Shown here in pieces: positions 29,073-37,478 of a stretch of DNA of 64,000 nucleotides (its first letter is position 1; each line of letters starts with the position of its first letter). Origin of the DNA: Candidatus Brocadia sp. (GTDB taxonomy: Bacteria; Planctomycetota; Brocadiia; Brocadiales; Brocadiaceae). The stretch is from NCBI GenBank assembly GCA_021646415.1, contig SOEU01000001.1, forward strand, positions 248,001 through 312,000, read 5' to 3'. Made by a program: the position numbers and the translations under genes. The notes under the pieces are model-generated. The model was given only the letters and a program-made list of their open reading frames with translations. It was not told the DNA's origin and did no database searches.

Positions 29073-30203
29073 ATGACACACGCTTATACACCGGGTTTAC
29101 GCATAGCCGAAAGGACAAAGGTCACGAGCCAGCGTATCCTGCCCTTATTGGGTGACGTTGTCGTCAAAAAGGGTGAAGTTCTCAGGGCAGAGGATGTTGT
29201 GGCCAGGACACATCTGCCTGGTAAGGTACACGCCATCAATGCCGTGAACCGGTTAGGCATCCAGCCCAAGGATCTCAGGGAATACATGCTGAAGAAGGAA
29301 GGCGACCCTGTCCAGAAGGACGAAATTATCGCCGAAACCAAACCATGGGTCAAGCTATTAAAAACCGTCTTGCTCTCACCCATCACAGGTACGATTGAAA
29401 CCATATCCACGGTAACAGGACAAGTCCTCCTGCGAGAACCTCCAAAACCAATACAAGTATTCGCTTATGTAGACGGCACGGTCACAGAGGTCATGGAAAA
29501 AGAGGGCGTAGTTATGGAGACAACTTCGACCTTTATCCAGGGCATATTTGGGGTGGGCGGTGAAACTGTGGGTGAACTCATAATTGCTGTTAATAAGTCA
29601 GATGAGATGCTTACTGCCGACCACATACTGCCCATTCATAAAGATAAAATTATTGTGGGAGGCGCGTTTATCCAACACCATGCAATTGACAAGGCAAGAA
29701 AGATTGGAGTAAAAGGCATCGTTGTTGGCGGGCTTGACGATGAAGGTCTCAGGAAGTTGCTTGGATACGACCTTGGTGTAGCCATTACGGGTTCAGAAGA
29801 AATCGGTATTACACTCATCATTACCGAAGGTTTTGGTCAAATACAAATGGCCCAAAAAACCTTCGAGCTTTTAAAATCTCGCTCAGGCGCTAAAACCTCC
29901 ATTAATGGTGCCACCCAGATTCGGGCGGGCGTGGTAAGACCTGAGATTATTATACCCTATAAGACAAGCGAACTGTCCGGAAAAGAAGAAATAGATAAAC
30001 CAATTGACAGAGGTATGGAAGCCGGCGACACAGTAAGGGTCATCCGTGTACCCTATTTTGGAAAGATCGGCAAGATCAAGTCACTCCCCTTTTCTCCCAA
30101 AAAGATAGAAACCGAGGCCACGGTACGAACCCTTGAAATCGAATTCCCCGATGGTTCCACGGCCGTTGTTCCACGGGCAAATGTGGAGATGCTTGAGGCG
30201 TAA
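29073..30203 (+). CDS. Conserved protein with barrel-sandwich and KOW-like domains
   Basis: 376 aa, unnamed. N-terminal half (~20-165) is a series of glycine-bounded hairpins (LLGDVVVKKGEVL, HLPGKVHAI, LSPITGTIETISTVTG, VFAYVDGTVTEVMEKEGVV) like the barrel-sandwich hybrid fold of biotinyl/lipoyl and RNA-polymerase domains. The middle (~190-290) has a Rossmann-like IVVGGLDDEGLRKLLGYD and AITGSEEIGITLII. The C-terminus (~320-376) is a KOW-type SH3 barrel (DTVRVIRVPYFGKIGKIKSL). No catalytic motif was seen. It follows the GlmL gene directly and probably works with it. Start ATG at 29073 fits the conserved length. Confidence 0.7.
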   Translation: MTHAYTPGLRIAERTKVTSQRILPLLGDVVVKKGEVLRAEDVVARTHLPGKVHAINAVNRLGIQPKDLREYMLKKEGDPVQKDEIIAETKPWVKLLKTVLLSPITGTIETISTVTGQVLLREPPKPIQVFAYVDGTVTEVMEKEGVVMETTSTFIQGIFGVGGETVGELIIAVNKSDEMLTADHILPIHKDKIIVGGAFIQHHAIDKARKIGVKGIVVGGLDDEGLRKLLGYDLGVAITGSEEIGITLIITEGFGQIQMAQKTFELLKSRSGAKTSINGATQIRAGVVRPEIIIPYKTSELSGKEEIDKPIDRGMEAGDTVRVIRVPYFGKIGKIKSLPFSPKKIETEATVRTLEIEFPDGSTAVVPRANVEMLEA

Positions 30204-30559
30204 TAATTTTTAAAATTCTGCAACAGCAATCCGCTGATCTATCACCTTGTGCACTGCGATTTTACTATTCGCTATAAAGGTTCAATGTTGACTGAAAGAA
30301 TTTTTTGCGACATGGGAATGGACCCGACGGCTAAAATCTGCGCAAGTGAGGATTAAAAATATCTGAGAAACGAAGCATATAAAAATGCGGGTAAGGACAG
30401 TGTGTCCTGATTGTGTGATTTTTTCGTGAATTTTAACTGAAAAAGCGCTGTTTTCCATATAAACGGAGTATTTCTTCGGACAAAAGGTTAAGAAATACGT
30501 TTTAACAGTAATTTCGCTTAAAGTTTTTAGGCTGCGATAATGTTATGGAGGATACAGTT
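30204..30559. other. Intergenic region before the polysaccharide cluster
   Basis: No gene or clear promoter consensus seen. It should carry the promoter of the wzm/wzt operon. GGAGG at 30547-30551 serves the short leader ORF that follows. Confidence 0.4.
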
Positions 30560-30646
30560 ATGGTGTGCTTAGGCGTTAGCATGAAGAATCTCTTGCATTG
30601 CGAAGAGTCCAAACAAGGGAAAATGGTTTGGCGGTCTTTACGATGA
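30560..30646 (+). CDS. 28-codon leader ORF coupled to wzm
   Basis: ATG at 30560, eight bases after GGAGG, opens a frame of 28 codons (MVCLGVSMKNLLHCEE...) that ends with TGA at 30644-30646. The stop overlaps the wzm ATG at 30643 as ATGA, the usual sign of translational coupling. The peptide is not recognised: no signal sequence and two cysteines. It may be a regulatory leader, or a remnant that supplies the ribosome to wzm, which has no own Shine-Dalgarno. Confidence 0.5.
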   Translation: MVCLGVSMKNLLHCEESKQGKMVWRSLR

Positions 30647-31494
30647 CAGAAGCGCGCGTCACAGTCTATACACCTGACTCGTCCTTGCGTAACCCGTTGA
30701 AAATGATACGGGAGATGCTTGGCGACCTTGCCGCGAGCCGGGAGTTATCGTGGCGTCTGGCAGTGAGGGATATTTGTGCTCATTACCGTCAGGCGTTTCT
30801 CGGCATCCTGTGGGCGTTCATCCTACCGCTGGCGAATACCCTGACCTGGATATTTCTAAGCAAGACTGGCATCATTGTGGTGCGAGAAACCGCACTGCCT
30901 TATACCGTTTATGTGTTTACCGGCACCATGCTATGGGCAATTCTGATGGACTCGATGAATGCCCCGCTTCGCCAGATCAACGCGGCCAAGGGTATGCTAT
31001 CCAAGCTCAATTTCCCCCGCGAGGCGCTCATCGTTTCAGGCATCTACCAGACGCTCTTCAACGCGACAATCAAGATCGTTATCCTGATTGTCGCGCTGAT
31101 CATTCTGGGCATTTACCCGGGATGGTCCTTGCTGCTGTTCCCGCTTGGCGTCCTGTCGCTGGTGCTGATCGGTACGTCGATAGGCCTTCTTATAATGCCC
31201 GTCGGCATGCTCTATACCGACATCGGCCGCGCCCTGCCGCTGATGATGCAGTTTCTGATGTACGTTACGCCGGTTGTCTTTCCCATGCCTAAGGAAGGCT
31301 GGGCGGCGGACCTGTTCCGGATTAATCCCCTCACGCCGATCATTCTCACGACTCGCGACTGGCTGACCAATTTTTCGCCGGAATACCTTGGCTATTTCGC
31401 GTCGGTCAACATTATCGCCATTTTATTGTTGCTGTTCGTATGGGTAATATACCGGTTGTCCATGCCTATTCTGATTGAACGTATGAGTTCCTGA
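30643..31494 (+). CDS. ABC-2 type polysaccharide export permease (Wzm/TagG-like)
   Basis: 283 aa from ATG 30643; a TTG at 30598 in frame is less likely because 30643 is coupled to the leader ORF. Six hydrophobic segments follow an amphipathic N-terminus (LAVRDICAHYRQAFLGILWAF is the conserved entry to TM1, split). The family moves undecaprenyl-linked O-antigen, capsule or teichoic chains across the inner membrane with its ATPase partner, here the next gene 5 bases on. Base composition is high: 36 of 60 bases are G or C at 31201-31260, well above neighbours, suggesting transfer. Confidence 0.92.
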   Translation: MTEARVTVYTPDSSLRNPLKMIREMLGDLAASRELSWRLAVRDICAHYRQAFLGILWAFILPLANTLTWIFLSKTGIIVVRETALPYTVYVFTGTMLWAILMDSMNAPLRQINAAKGMLSKLNFPREALIVSGIYQTLFNATIKIVILIVALIILGIYPGWSLLLFPLGVLSLVLIGTSIGLLIMPVGMLYTDIGRALPLMMQFLMYVTPVVFPMPKEGWAADLFRINPLTPIILTTRDWLTNFSPEYLGYFASVNIIAILLLLFVWVIYRLSMPILIERMSS

Positions 31495-31499
31495 ATGCC

Positions 31500-32729
31500 A
31501 TGAGCGAAATTCTTGTTAAAGTCGAAAACGTTTCAAAGAAGTTTTGCCGCAGCCTCAAGCGATCATTATGGTATGGCATGAAGGATTTAGGAAAGGAGAT
31601 ACTCGGAAAGCGTCATGGTGGCAACGGTGAACTGCGCCCGAACGAATTCTGGGCGGTGAAGGATGTCAGTTTCGAACTTAGGCGCGGCGAATGCCTGGGG
31701 CTGGTCGGTTCCAACGGAGCGGGCAAGACAACGCTGCTGCGCATGCTCAACGGTTTAATCAAGCCGGACAATGGACGCATAGAAATACGCGGCCAGGTTG
31801 GCGCACTAATAGCGTTAGGCGCAGGCTTCAATCCTATCCTTACGGGAAGGGAAAACATCTATGTAAATGCATCGATTTTGGGTTTGAGTAATCGTGAGAT
31901 AAATGAAAAATTGGACCGGATCATCGATTTTGCGGACATTGGGGAGTTCATCGATGCCCCTGTTCAAAGTTATAGTTCTGGCATGGCTGTTAGGCTTGGT
32001 TTTGCGGTAGCAAGTGTGCTGGACCCCGATGTATTAATCCTGGACGAGGTTCTCTCAGTTGGCGACATGAATTTCCAGGCAAAATGCTTCAATGCATTGA
32101 GTTCGTTAAGAAAAAAAGGAACGGCGTTTATTCTTGTTTCTCACTACATGCCAATTATAGCCCAACAGTCAACGTCCGTGCTTTATTTAAGATCCGGATA
32201 CAATGAATTTTGTGGGAACCCCAGTGAGGCTATCTCAAGATACACTGCAGACATAGCTGAAAAAACGCTAAAAGAGAATAGCAACTCGATTTTTTCGCGA
32301 GAGGAATTCAAAACGAATAAGATCAATATAGAGACAATTGATTTTCTAGACATGCACGGCAACAAAGTACACATTGTCAATACAGGTGATGATTTTTATT
32401 TTTCAATTAAATACCGTTTGTCAGAAAATCTGGTGCCGAGAAATTTATACATCGATCTCGTCATATATGGTTTTGATGGCTCCATGCTATTTCATGCCCC
32501 GTTTTGTAGGTCTGGTGCAATATCACAGTCTTCTGTAAAGCAAACGGAGTATCGACTGAAGTTTGTCAAGTTTCCAATTAACGAAGATATTGTATTCTTT
32601 AGCTTTGCAATAATGGAGGAGGAAACGCATGAGATATATGCATGGGTAGAAAGAGTAAGCCTGAAAATTAGAAAAGACGGCCTACAATCTGGGAGAACTA
32701 ATTTAGATGTTGAATGGATTGTATTGTAA
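31500..32729 (+). CDS. ABC polysaccharide export ATPase with C-terminal glycan-binding domain (Wzt-like)
   Basis: 409 aa. Nucleotide-binding domain (~1-250): Walker A GSNGAGKTTLL, ABC signature YSSGMAVRLGFA, Walker B VLILDEVLSVGD. The C-terminal ~150 residues are a beta-rich Wzt_C-like domain (NTGDDFYFSIKYRL, YIDLVIYGFDG), which in Wzt recognises the cap on a finished chain before export. It pairs with the permease just upstream. Composition changes sharply inside the gene: 30/60 G+C at 31801-31860 but 21/60 at 31861-31920, as if two sources were joined. Confidence 0.92.
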   Translation: MSEILVKVENVSKKFCRSLKRSLWYGMKDLGKEILGKRHGGNGELRPNEFWAVKDVSFELRRGECLGLVGSNGAGKTTLLRMLNGLIKPDNGRIEIRGQVGALIALGAGFNPILTGRENIYVNASILGLSNREINEKLDRIIDFADIGEFIDAPVQSYSSGMAVRLGFAVASVLDPDVLILDEVLSVGDMNFQAKCFNALSSLRKKGTAFILVSHYMPIIAQQSTSVLYLRSGYNEFCGNPSEAISRYTADIAEKTLKENSNSIFSREEFKTNKINIETIDFLDMHGNKVHIVNTGDDFYFSIKYRLSENLVPRNLYIDLVIYGFDGSMLFHAPFCRSGAISQSSVKQTEYRLKFVKFPINEDIVFFSFAIMEEETHEIYAWVERVSLKIRKDGLQSGRTNLDVEWIVL

Positions 32730-32862
32730 TTTTTTAAATGGAATTTTCGGAAATATGAAGGAAAGACACAAAACGTTTCTGCAGGAAATTCAGGGATGTT
32801 TGTCTGGTGTGAAGTTTTACCTGCTTCAAGTACAAGCGAATAAAGACTAATATCAGGACGGC

Positions 32863-34590
32863 ATGATGTTTTATCACAACAACTATCACATACCTTCAAG
32901 CAATCCGAAAAATAGTGACCAAAAAAGTCGGGAAATACCTCTGGTCTCGATAGTCATTCCCTGTTATAACCAATCTGATTTCCTTGGCGAAGCAATAAAA
33001 AGTGCGTTAAATCAGACTTACAACAATATCGAAATTATTGTGGTGGATGATGGTTCCTCAGATCATACTCTTGAGGTCGCTTTTGGATTTTCGGGTGTTC
33101 GCTACATAAGGCAAAAAAACCAGGGTCTTTCAGCGGCACGGAACACAGGTATCCGTGAGGGCAGAGGACACTATATGGTTTTTCTCGATGCCGACGACCG
33201 TCTTTTACCTATTGCGGTTGAATCAGGTTTGAACTGTTACCGGAAGCACCCTGAATGTGCTTTTGTTTTTGGATCTCACAGACGTATTAAAGCCGATGGA
33301 TTATTTAATCAAGATATTGGTACTTCCCGGTTTCGGCAAATTAAGTATCTCAGACAGTACTGTAATCACAATAATCATTACCATGCTCTTTTGTATCGAA
33401 ATTATATTGAAATGCATGCTTCGGTAATGTACCGGTGCGATGTATTGAAATCTGTCGGAGGATTTGATACCTCTCTGAATGCCTGTGAGGATTACGACCT
33501 CTATCTCCGCATTGCCAGAAATTATCCGATTTATTTCAATGATAATGTAGTTGCAGAATACTGGCAACACGGCTCTAATATGTCAAAGAATAATGAATTG
33601 ATGCTGCGATCTGTATTGACCGTCCTTCAATCGCAGTGGAAGTATGTGAATGAAAATAAGCAGTACGTCGAAGCTTATCATATGGGGATAAAACATTATG
33701 CCGAGTCTTATGGTTTTCCTCTGATCAGAGAGATAAAGAAGCAATTATCTATACGTGGCGAAAGAATGTATGCATTTCAGCGAATGATCGCTTTGCTCCG
33801 ATATATGCCAAGTATATTCATTCATTATATAATTAAAAGGACGGAATATGCCATTCAAAAGGTTTTAAAGCATGTGCTTCCTGCCACAGTCCTGCAACGG
33901 TTTTTCACGATACAAGAGTCTCTTGTCTGCATCCCATCAATAGGCCAGATAAGGTTTGGCGATCTGCGCCGATTGACACCTTTCTATAATGAATGTGTCA
34001 ATAACTGTAATACTGCTATTGACAACTACCTTATTGAAGAGTTTCTTGCCAGTTACTCCACTGATATACATGGCTGTGTACTCGAAATCGGAAGATTTGG
34101 TTACGCAACAAGTTTTGGAGGCACTAACGTCAAAAAAAAAGATGTCCTTTCCTTAAATGATACCATTGCCAACATTCATAATAATACAATAGAACTGAAC
34201 AATGCCGATCACGTACCATCGAATACGTATGACTGCATCATCTTTCCACAGGAATTGCAATGCATTTATGAAATGAAAGAGGCATTAATTACCCTCTATC
34301 GCATCCTGAAGCCTGGTGGTGTCTTGCTCGTAACGCTTCCGGGTATCAGCAAAAAGGGAAAAGATGAACAATCCAAAAAAAGATTATGGTCTTTTACAGC
34401 GCTATCGGCACGACGATTATTCGAAGAGGTATTTCCTGTTTCTCACCTTACAGTGGAGTCTTTTGGAAACGTCTTGGCATCAGTTGCCTTAATGCATGGA
34501 TTGAAGGCAACTGATTTAAGACCAGAAGAACTTGTCTACAATGATCCACTATATCAAATTGTAATTACGGTGCGGGCTGTAAAACCTTGA
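32863..34590 (+). CDS. GT2 glycosyltransferase fused to a methyltransferase-like domain
   Basis: 575 aa. N-terminal GT-A domain (~27-250): VSIVIPCYNQSDFLGEAI, VVDDGSSDHT, FLDADDRLL with the metal-binding DxD, and ACEDYDLYLRIA. A helical linker follows. The C-terminal ~215 residues (~360-575) resemble class I methyltransferases: GCVLEIGRFGYATSFGG at the motif I position, LYRILKPGGVLLVTLPG as post-motif, and a tail ITVRAVKP. Motif I lacks the usual GxGxG, so SAM binding is doubtful. The C-terminal part is a paralogue of that in the gene at 37479. AGGA precedes the ATG. Likely role: adds a sugar to, and perhaps caps, the exported glycan. Confidence 0.85.
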   Translation: MMFYHNNYHIPSSNPKNSDQKSREIPLVSIVIPCYNQSDFLGEAIKSALNQTYNNIEIIVVDDGSSDHTLEVAFGFSGVRYIRQKNQGLSAARNTGIREGRGHYMVFLDADDRLLPIAVESGLNCYRKHPECAFVFGSHRRIKADGLFNQDIGTSRFRQIKYLRQYCNHNNHYHALLYRNYIEMHASVMYRCDVLKSVGGFDTSLNACEDYDLYLRIARNYPIYFNDNVVAEYWQHGSNMSKNNELMLRSVLTVLQSQWKYVNENKQYVEAYHMGIKHYAESYGFPLIREIKKQLSIRGERMYAFQRMIALLRYMPSIFIHYIIKRTEYAIQKVLKHVLPATVLQRFFTIQESLVCIPSIGQIRFGDLRRLTPFYNECVNNCNTAIDNYLIEEFLASYSTDIHGCVLEIGRFGYATSFGGTNVKKKDVLSLNDTIANIHNNTIELNNADHVPSNTYDCIIFPQELQCIYEMKEALITLYRILKPGGVLLVTLPGISKKGKDEQSKKRLWSFTALSARRLFEEVFPVSHLTVESFGNVLASVALMHGLKATDLRPEELVYNDPLYQIVITVRAVKP

Positions 34591-34676
34591 AATCTTGAAA
34601 TGATGATATATAGCGTTGTGAATGAAAAGGATGTGAAGCTCTTAGTTATAGTATCACAATATTTTTAGAAAAGCAT

Positions 34677-35948
34677 ATGAATATTGCGTTTATTAGCTAT
34701 GAATACCCTCCAGATACTGCGTACGGAGGTATTGCTACTTACGTTCATCAGGCTGCGATGATGCTTAGTCGGCGTGGTCATCATGTAGAGGTGTTTGCAG
34801 GTAGTCCCCATCGTACCGGAACTGAGAACGAAGAATGCCTGCTAGTTCACCGGATTAATGTAAAAAATCAATTTACCTTTGCTAAACCAATTGGACAACT
34901 CTTCGCTCAACGGCATAAAATAATTCAATTTGATGTACTTGAAGGGCCTGACTGTGTTGCTGATGCAAGAGAAGCAGTCTGCTTCGTTCCAGATATCCCA
35001 TTCGTGCTCAAACTTCACACCCCATCAATTTTATTGTTAAAACTAAATTATTATGAATATGAAACCTCCTTGCTTAAGAAGATATGTCTTTATGCTGCTT
35101 CATTCCTCAAAGGAGTTGTACCTGCATGGGGTTATGCACCGAGAACAGCAGCCCATCGTTTACACGTTTTACAAATGGATAAAATTGAGCAATCGCACGC
35201 GCTTGATGCTGATGAAATAGCCTCTCCATCTCTGGAGCTGGGAAACATACTGATCAGGAAATGGCGTTTAAATAAAATGAAGATAAGCCATGTTCCTTAC
35301 CCATATATACCCTCAGAGAGACTTCTGAAGATACCTGTAGAAACTCATACGAAAATCGTCACATTCATCGGCAGGCTTGAAATGAGAAAAGGTGTTCTTG
35401 ACCTGGCAAGGGCAATTCCACTTATTTTAGATCATTATCCAGATGCAAAGTTCCGATTCGTCGGTTCTGCAGAACCTTCTCCCCATCCGAACCTGGACAT
35501 GAGGCAATACCTGGAAATGATGTTACAAAATAATAATAGGTCTGTAGAGTTTACTGGACATGCTCCTTCCGATGTTATTCCAGACATATTGGCAGATACC
35601 GATGTGTGTGTTTTCCCAAGTTTGTGGGAAAACTTTCCCTGTGTGTGCCTAGAATCAATGGCTGCAGCAAGAGGAATAGTTGGCAGCAATGCCGGTGGTA
35701 TGGCTGAGATGCTCGATTACGGTAATGCAGGTCGAATTGTTCCGCCTCGTAGCCCGCAGAAAATTGCTCAGGCTGTAATAGAGTTGTTGAATAATACTCA
35801 AATGCGCATGAGGTCGGGACGATCAGCACGCAACCGTCTTCTTGAGAAATATAATACTGATTCGGTAGGCATATTGCAAGAGGCCAGTTACCGCCGTGCA
35901 ATTAAGCATAGAAAGTCTCAAGGACCCCGTTTGCAGAGAAGTGGTTAA
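34677..35948 (+). CDS. GT4 family glycosyltransferase
   Basis: 423 aa, GT-B fold. N-terminal acceptor half starts MNIAFISYEYPPDTAYGGIA with the GG loop typical of GT4; the C-terminal nucleotide-sugar half has VTFIGRLEMRKGVLDLARAI (~225-245), FTGHAPSDVIPDILADTDVCVFPS, and the EX7E-like motif ENFPCVCLESMAAARGIVGS, followed by GGMAEML. Retaining transfer from a UDP/GDP-sugar in the cytoplasm is expected. It sits in the export cluster between GT2 genes on the same strand. Confidence 0.92.
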   Translation: MNIAFISYEYPPDTAYGGIATYVHQAAMMLSRRGHHVEVFAGSPHRTGTENEECLLVHRINVKNQFTFAKPIGQLFAQRHKIIQFDVLEGPDCVADAREAVCFVPDIPFVLKLHTPSILLLKLNYYEYETSLLKKICLYAASFLKGVVPAWGYAPRTAAHRLHVLQMDKIEQSHALDADEIASPSLELGNILIRKWRLNKMKISHVPYPYIPSERLLKIPVETHTKIVTFIGRLEMRKGVLDLARAIPLILDHYPDAKFRFVGSAEPSPHPNLDMRQYLEMMLQNNNRSVEFTGHAPSDVIPDILADTDVCVFPSLWENFPCVCLESMAAARGIVGSNAGGMAEMLDYGNAGRIVPPRSPQKIAQAVIELLNNTQMRMRSGRSARNRLLEKYNTDSVGILQEASYRRAIKHRKSQGPRLQRSG

Positions 35949-35999
35949 TGAGTTAAATAAGCTTTTCAATGGATAACAATTTTTGGAAAGATTTTGTAT

Positions 36000-37187
36000 A
36001 TGAAAGTATCTGTTATTATACCAGCTTACAATGCAGCAGGGACAATCGCGGATACACTTCAATCTCTTCTTGATCAGACCTTCACAGAGTGGGAGGCAAT
36101 TATAGTCGATGATGGGTCAACGGACGATACTTCTGTTATCGTCAATAAATTTATAGAAAAAGATAGCCGCTTCAGAATTATTAAACAAACTAACCAAGGA
36201 CTATCCGGAGCTCGCAACAGTGGAATCACGCATGCCCGATATAACTGGTTACTGTTTTTAGATGCTGACGATTGGATTTTTCCACAACATCTCAATCGAC
36301 TAACCAGTGCACTAAAGGTTGACCCTGGTTTGAAAGTTGTTTACTGTGGTTGGACCTATGTCACACCCGATGGCGAGCATGTCTTTCCCCGTTTTGCGAA
36401 TCTGGAGGGAGATTTATTTGTGGCATTCGCCCAGTATTGTGTCTCGGTTGTTCATACCTTCATTATCTCTCGGTCATTGGTAGAGTTGCACGGCTGTTTT
36501 GAGAATTCACATCGCAGTTGTGAAGATTGGGATCTTTTCCAACGTATAGCACGAACTGGCATTCGCTTTGGTGCAGTCAATGAGATTTTGGCTGGCTATC
36601 GGATGAGACCGGACTCCCTTAGCCGCAATGGTCACCAACTTTTGGTGGATGGTATAAAAGTGTTGAACCGAGGTCATGGCCCGGATCTCCGAGTACCTTA
36701 TTCCCATCCTGTATATCCAAATGGGCTACCAAGAGATAAATTGACAAAGAATAAATATGACTTGCTTTATGCTTGTGCGGGGTATCTTATTGGCGGTGAA
36801 AAGGACGCTCGATCATTATTGGAGATGCTAAAGGATGAGCGATGTCCTGATCTGAATGCCAATGAAGTTGCTTCATGCCTGTTTACCCATACAATTGTTT
36901 CTGCCGCTAGACCTCGTAGCGAGTGGTATCGAGTCTGGTCCAGATGTGAATACCAATTAAAAACCTTCTTGGAGGCATTGGAAATGCAAACTGGAACGGC
37001 AGGGTTGACTCGCCGAGCCACTTTATACGTAAAGCATTTGATACTGAAGCATGCCACCGATCCAAGTTTGTATCGCCGTTTTGATTATTTTAAAGACGGG
37101 CTTTTTTTTGGGATGCTAAAACTGCTGCACAAAAGTCACCGAACGATCCGCCAGTTAGTTCATTTTTGCAGGAAGCATTATGTATGA
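36000..37187 (+). CDS. GT2 family glycosyltransferase
   Basis: 395 aa from ATG 36000 (a TTG six bases up is in frame). GT-A domain at ~1-220: VSVIIPAYNAAGTIADTL, IVDDGSTDDTSVI, LFLDADDWIF, and the acceptor-site RSCEDWDLFQRIARTG. The C-terminal ~170 residues are helical with no known domain. GGAAAG lies ~10 bases upstream. It belongs to the polysaccharide cluster; donor and acceptor are unknown. Confidence 0.9.
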   Translation: MKVSVIIPAYNAAGTIADTLQSLLDQTFTEWEAIIVDDGSTDDTSVIVNKFIEKDSRFRIIKQTNQGLSGARNSGITHARYNWLLFLDADDWIFPQHLNRLTSALKVDPGLKVVYCGWTYVTPDGEHVFPRFANLEGDLFVAFAQYCVSVVHTFIISRSLVELHGCFENSHRSCEDWDLFQRIARTGIRFGAVNEILAGYRMRPDSLSRNGHQLLVDGIKVLNRGHGPDLRVPYSHPVYPNGLPRDKLTKNKYDLLYACAGYLIGGEKDARSLLEMLKDERCPDLNANEVASCLFTHTIVSAARPRSEWYRVWSRCEYQLKTFLEALEMQTGTAGLTRRATLYVKHLILKHATDPSLYRRFDYFKDGLFFGMLKLLHKSHRTIRQLVHFCRKHYV

Positions 37188-37478
37188 CGTCTGGTCTTAA
37201 ACCGTTAATACAGAAACTGTGTAGCGCTGTTTTTTTGAGCCGTCAGGGTAAAAAAAGATGGGCTATGAAACCAATGCTAAAAAGCATTTCAAAACTCTGT
37301 ATGCGAAAATGAAGTCTCGTGGGATTGCATTAATATCTTTGAACATGCCAAGAACAAACAGAAATTGGCTATGATTCCCGATAGAACCACTCGACACCAC
37401 GAAGCTAGATTGCACTAACTACAAAAAGGGAAAAGTAGTGTTTCATGATTTGCTTTGTAATGTTCGTACTTTAATAGT

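Noticed and set aside
37258-37374. 38-codon open frame before the second GT2 fusion
   Set aside because: Poor ribosome site and no recognisable motif; more likely chance or a relic.
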